A stretch of DNA of 64,000 nt from Dechloromonas sp. H13 (GTDB taxonomy: Bacteria; Pseudomonadota; Gammaproteobacteria; Burkholderiales; Rhodocyclaceae), in assembly GCF_009469615.1 (NCBI RefSeq), contig NZ_SSXX01000002.1, positions 485,001-549,000 on the forward strand, in the 5' to 3' direction. The position numbers were made by a program, and so were the translations under genes. The stretch's first letter is position 1, and each line of letters begins with the position of its first letter. Under the pieces are notes generated by a model, which was not told the origin of the DNA, searched no databases, and saw nothing but the letters and a program-made list of their open reading frames with translations. Shown piece after piece: positions 62,620-64,000 of this stretch.

Positions 62620-64000
62620 ATGTGCGGGATTCTCGGTGTGATGGCGACGACGCCGGTCAACCAGTTGCTATACGACGGACTGATGGTGCTCCAGCACCGC
62701 GGCCAGGACGCGGCGGGCATCGCCACGGCGGAAGGCAACACCTTCCATCTGCACAAGGGGCCGGGGCTGGTGCGCGACGTCTTCCGCACGCGCAACATGC
62801 GGGCGCTGCCCGGCAACTGGGGGATCGGCCACGTCCGCTACCCGACCGCCGGCTCGGCCTACAACTTCGCCGAAGCCCAGCCGTTCTACGTCAATTCGCC
62901 GTTCGGCATCGTCCTCGGGCACAACGGCAACCTGACCAACGCCGAACAGCTGAAAGGCGAGATGTTCCGGCTCGATCGCCGGCACATCAACACCAATTCC
63001 GATTCCGAAGTCCTGCTCAACGTGCTGGCGCACGAACTGCAATCCGCCGCACACGGCTATGAGCTCGATGTCGACAGTATCTTCCAGGCGGTCGCCGGCG
63101 TGCATCGCCGCTGCCGTGGCGCCTATGCCGTGGTGGCGCTGATCGCCGGCTACGGCCTGCTCGCCTTCCGCGATCCCTACGGCATCCGCCCGCTGGTCTA
63201 TGGCCAGAACGAGACCGAGGCGGGGACCGAATATCTGGTCGCCTCCGAATCGGTGGCGCTCGACACCCTGGGCTTCAAGATGGTGCGCGACATCGAGCCG
63301 GGCGAGGCGGTGTTCATCGACCTCAACCACCAGTTCCACAGCCGCCAGTGCGCGCAACAGCCGACCTACGCACCGTGCATCTTCGAATACGTCTATCTGG
63401 CGCGGCCGGATTCGGTGATTGACGGAGTCTCGGTCTACGAAGCGCGCCTGGCGATGGGCGAGCTGCTGGCCGAGAAGGTGCGCAAGAACATCCCGGTCGA
63501 CGAGATCGACGTCGTCATCCCGATTCCCGATTCGAGCCGGCCGTCGGCCATGCAGCTGGCGCAGACGCTGGGCATTCCGTTCCGCGAAGGCTTCGTCAAG
63601 AACCGCTACGTCGGCCGCACCTTCATCATGCCCGGCCAATCGATGCGCCGGAAATCGGTGCGCCAGAAGCTCAATACCGTCGGCCAGGAGTTCCGGGGCA
63701 AGCGCGTGCTGCTGGTCGACGATTCCATCGTGCGCGGCACGACCAGCCGGGAAATCGTCGAGATGGCGCGGGCCGCCGGCGCAATCAAGGTCTACTTCGC
63801 CTCGGCGGCGCCACCGGTGCGCTTCCCCAACGTGTATGGCATCGACATGCCGACGCGCGCCGAACTGATCGCCACCGGGCGGACGGATGCCGGCATCGCC
63901 GCCGAGATCGGCGCCGATGCGCTGGTCTATCAGGATATCGACGCCCTCAAGCAGTCGGTGACGACGATCCGTTCCGACCTGACCGTCTTCGAAGCCTCAT
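62620..64000 (+). CDS. purF: Amidophosphoribosyltransferase (3' end beyond the window)
   Basis: 460 residues are visible before the window ends. Class II glutamine amidotransferase domain with nucleophile C2 ([11 protein letters not shown]) and [14 protein letters not shown], then a phosphoribosyltransferase domain with PRPP motif [20 protein letters not shown] and [20 protein letters not shown]. It performs the first committed step of purine synthesis. It starts 13 bases after cvpA behind AGGAAGAAA. About 40-50 residues should be missing. Confidence 0.96.
   Translation, partial: MCGILGVMATTPVNQLLYDGLMVLQHRGQDAAGIATAEGNTFHLHKGPGLVRDVFRTRNMRALPGNWGIGHVRYPTAGSAYNFAEAQPFYVNSPFGIVLGHNGNLTNAEQLKGEMFRLDRRHINTNSDSEVLLNVLAHELQSAAHGYELDVDSIFQAVAGVHRRCRGAYAVVALIAGYGLLAFRDPYGIRPLVYGQNETEAGTEYLVASESVALDTLGFKMVRDIEPGEAVFIDLNHQFHSRQCAQQPTYAPCIFEYVYLARPDSVIDGVSVYEARLAMGELLAEKVRKNIPVDEIDVVIPIPDSSRPSAMQLAQTLGIPFREGFVKNRYVGRTFIMPGQSMRRKSVRQKLNTVGQEFRGKRVLLVDDSIVRGTTSREIVEMARAAGAIKVYFASAAPPVRFPNVYGIDMPTRAELIATGRTDAGIAAEIGADALVYQDIDALKQSVTTIRSDLTVFEAS

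Overview
The window reads as chromosomal DNA of a betaproteobacterium, most likely a Rhodocyclaceae/Azonexaceae member close to Dechloromonas. This is inferred from the high GC content, the gene orders dnaX-ybaB-recR, petABC-sspAB and leuCDB-asd-fimV-truA-trpFBA-accD-folC-dedD-cvpA-purF, and the protein families. No database search was possible. No phage, insertion sequence or CRISPR array is visible.

Layout. 1-5.3 kb: end of dnaX, ybaB, recR, the cytochrome bc1 operon petABC, sspA and sspB. 5.4-27.5 kb: a nitrate-assimilation region. It holds a nitrate reductase (nasA) with a trpD2/ybiB gene, nirBD with a formate/nitrite-type channel, two PP2C-phosphatase/Ser-Thr-kinase fusion proteins, a NarK-type transporter, a secreted protein with two NarX-like nitrate-box motifs, a second MFS protein, a CbiX-type chelatase (siroheme), the antiterminator NasT, an NrtABD nitrate ABC transporter, and a NarX/NarL-like two-component pair. 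27.5-30.6 kb: small, mostly uncharacterised genes on the minus strand. 30.7-47.5 kb: housekeeping genes (tRNA-Arg, uup, accA-tilS, dapA-bamC, rlmD, tRNA-Ser, queD, aroC) mixed with hypotheticals. 47.6-64 kb: leucine, aspartate-family and tryptophan biosynthesis, fimV, truA, accD, folC, dedD, cvpA and the 5' part of purF.

Regulation can be read directly in the nitrate region. Four sigma54 (-24/-12) promoters precede nasA, nirB, narK and nrtA. Three of them share a 15-base upstream motif TTGYTGCACYGCAAY that overlaps or adjoins NtrC-like half sites. RNA hairpins with hexanucleotide loops carrying A at position 1 and G at position 4, the published signature of ANTAR-protein targets, lie in the leaders of nirB, narK and nrtA and, as a classical close pair, just upstream of the FNT channel gene. 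The nrtA leader also carries an intrinsic terminator between the hairpins and the gene. With nasT encoded in the same region, the simplest model is nitrogen-limitation control by NtrC/sigma54 followed by nitrate-responsive antitermination by NasT.

A second theme is a dispersed short repeat: a TGCGGTCGACC core followed by a small hairpin whose loop is A/T rich. About ten copies lie mostly at gene ends, and a few lie inside coding sequence, including the N-terminus of nrtB. I do not recognise it as a described element.
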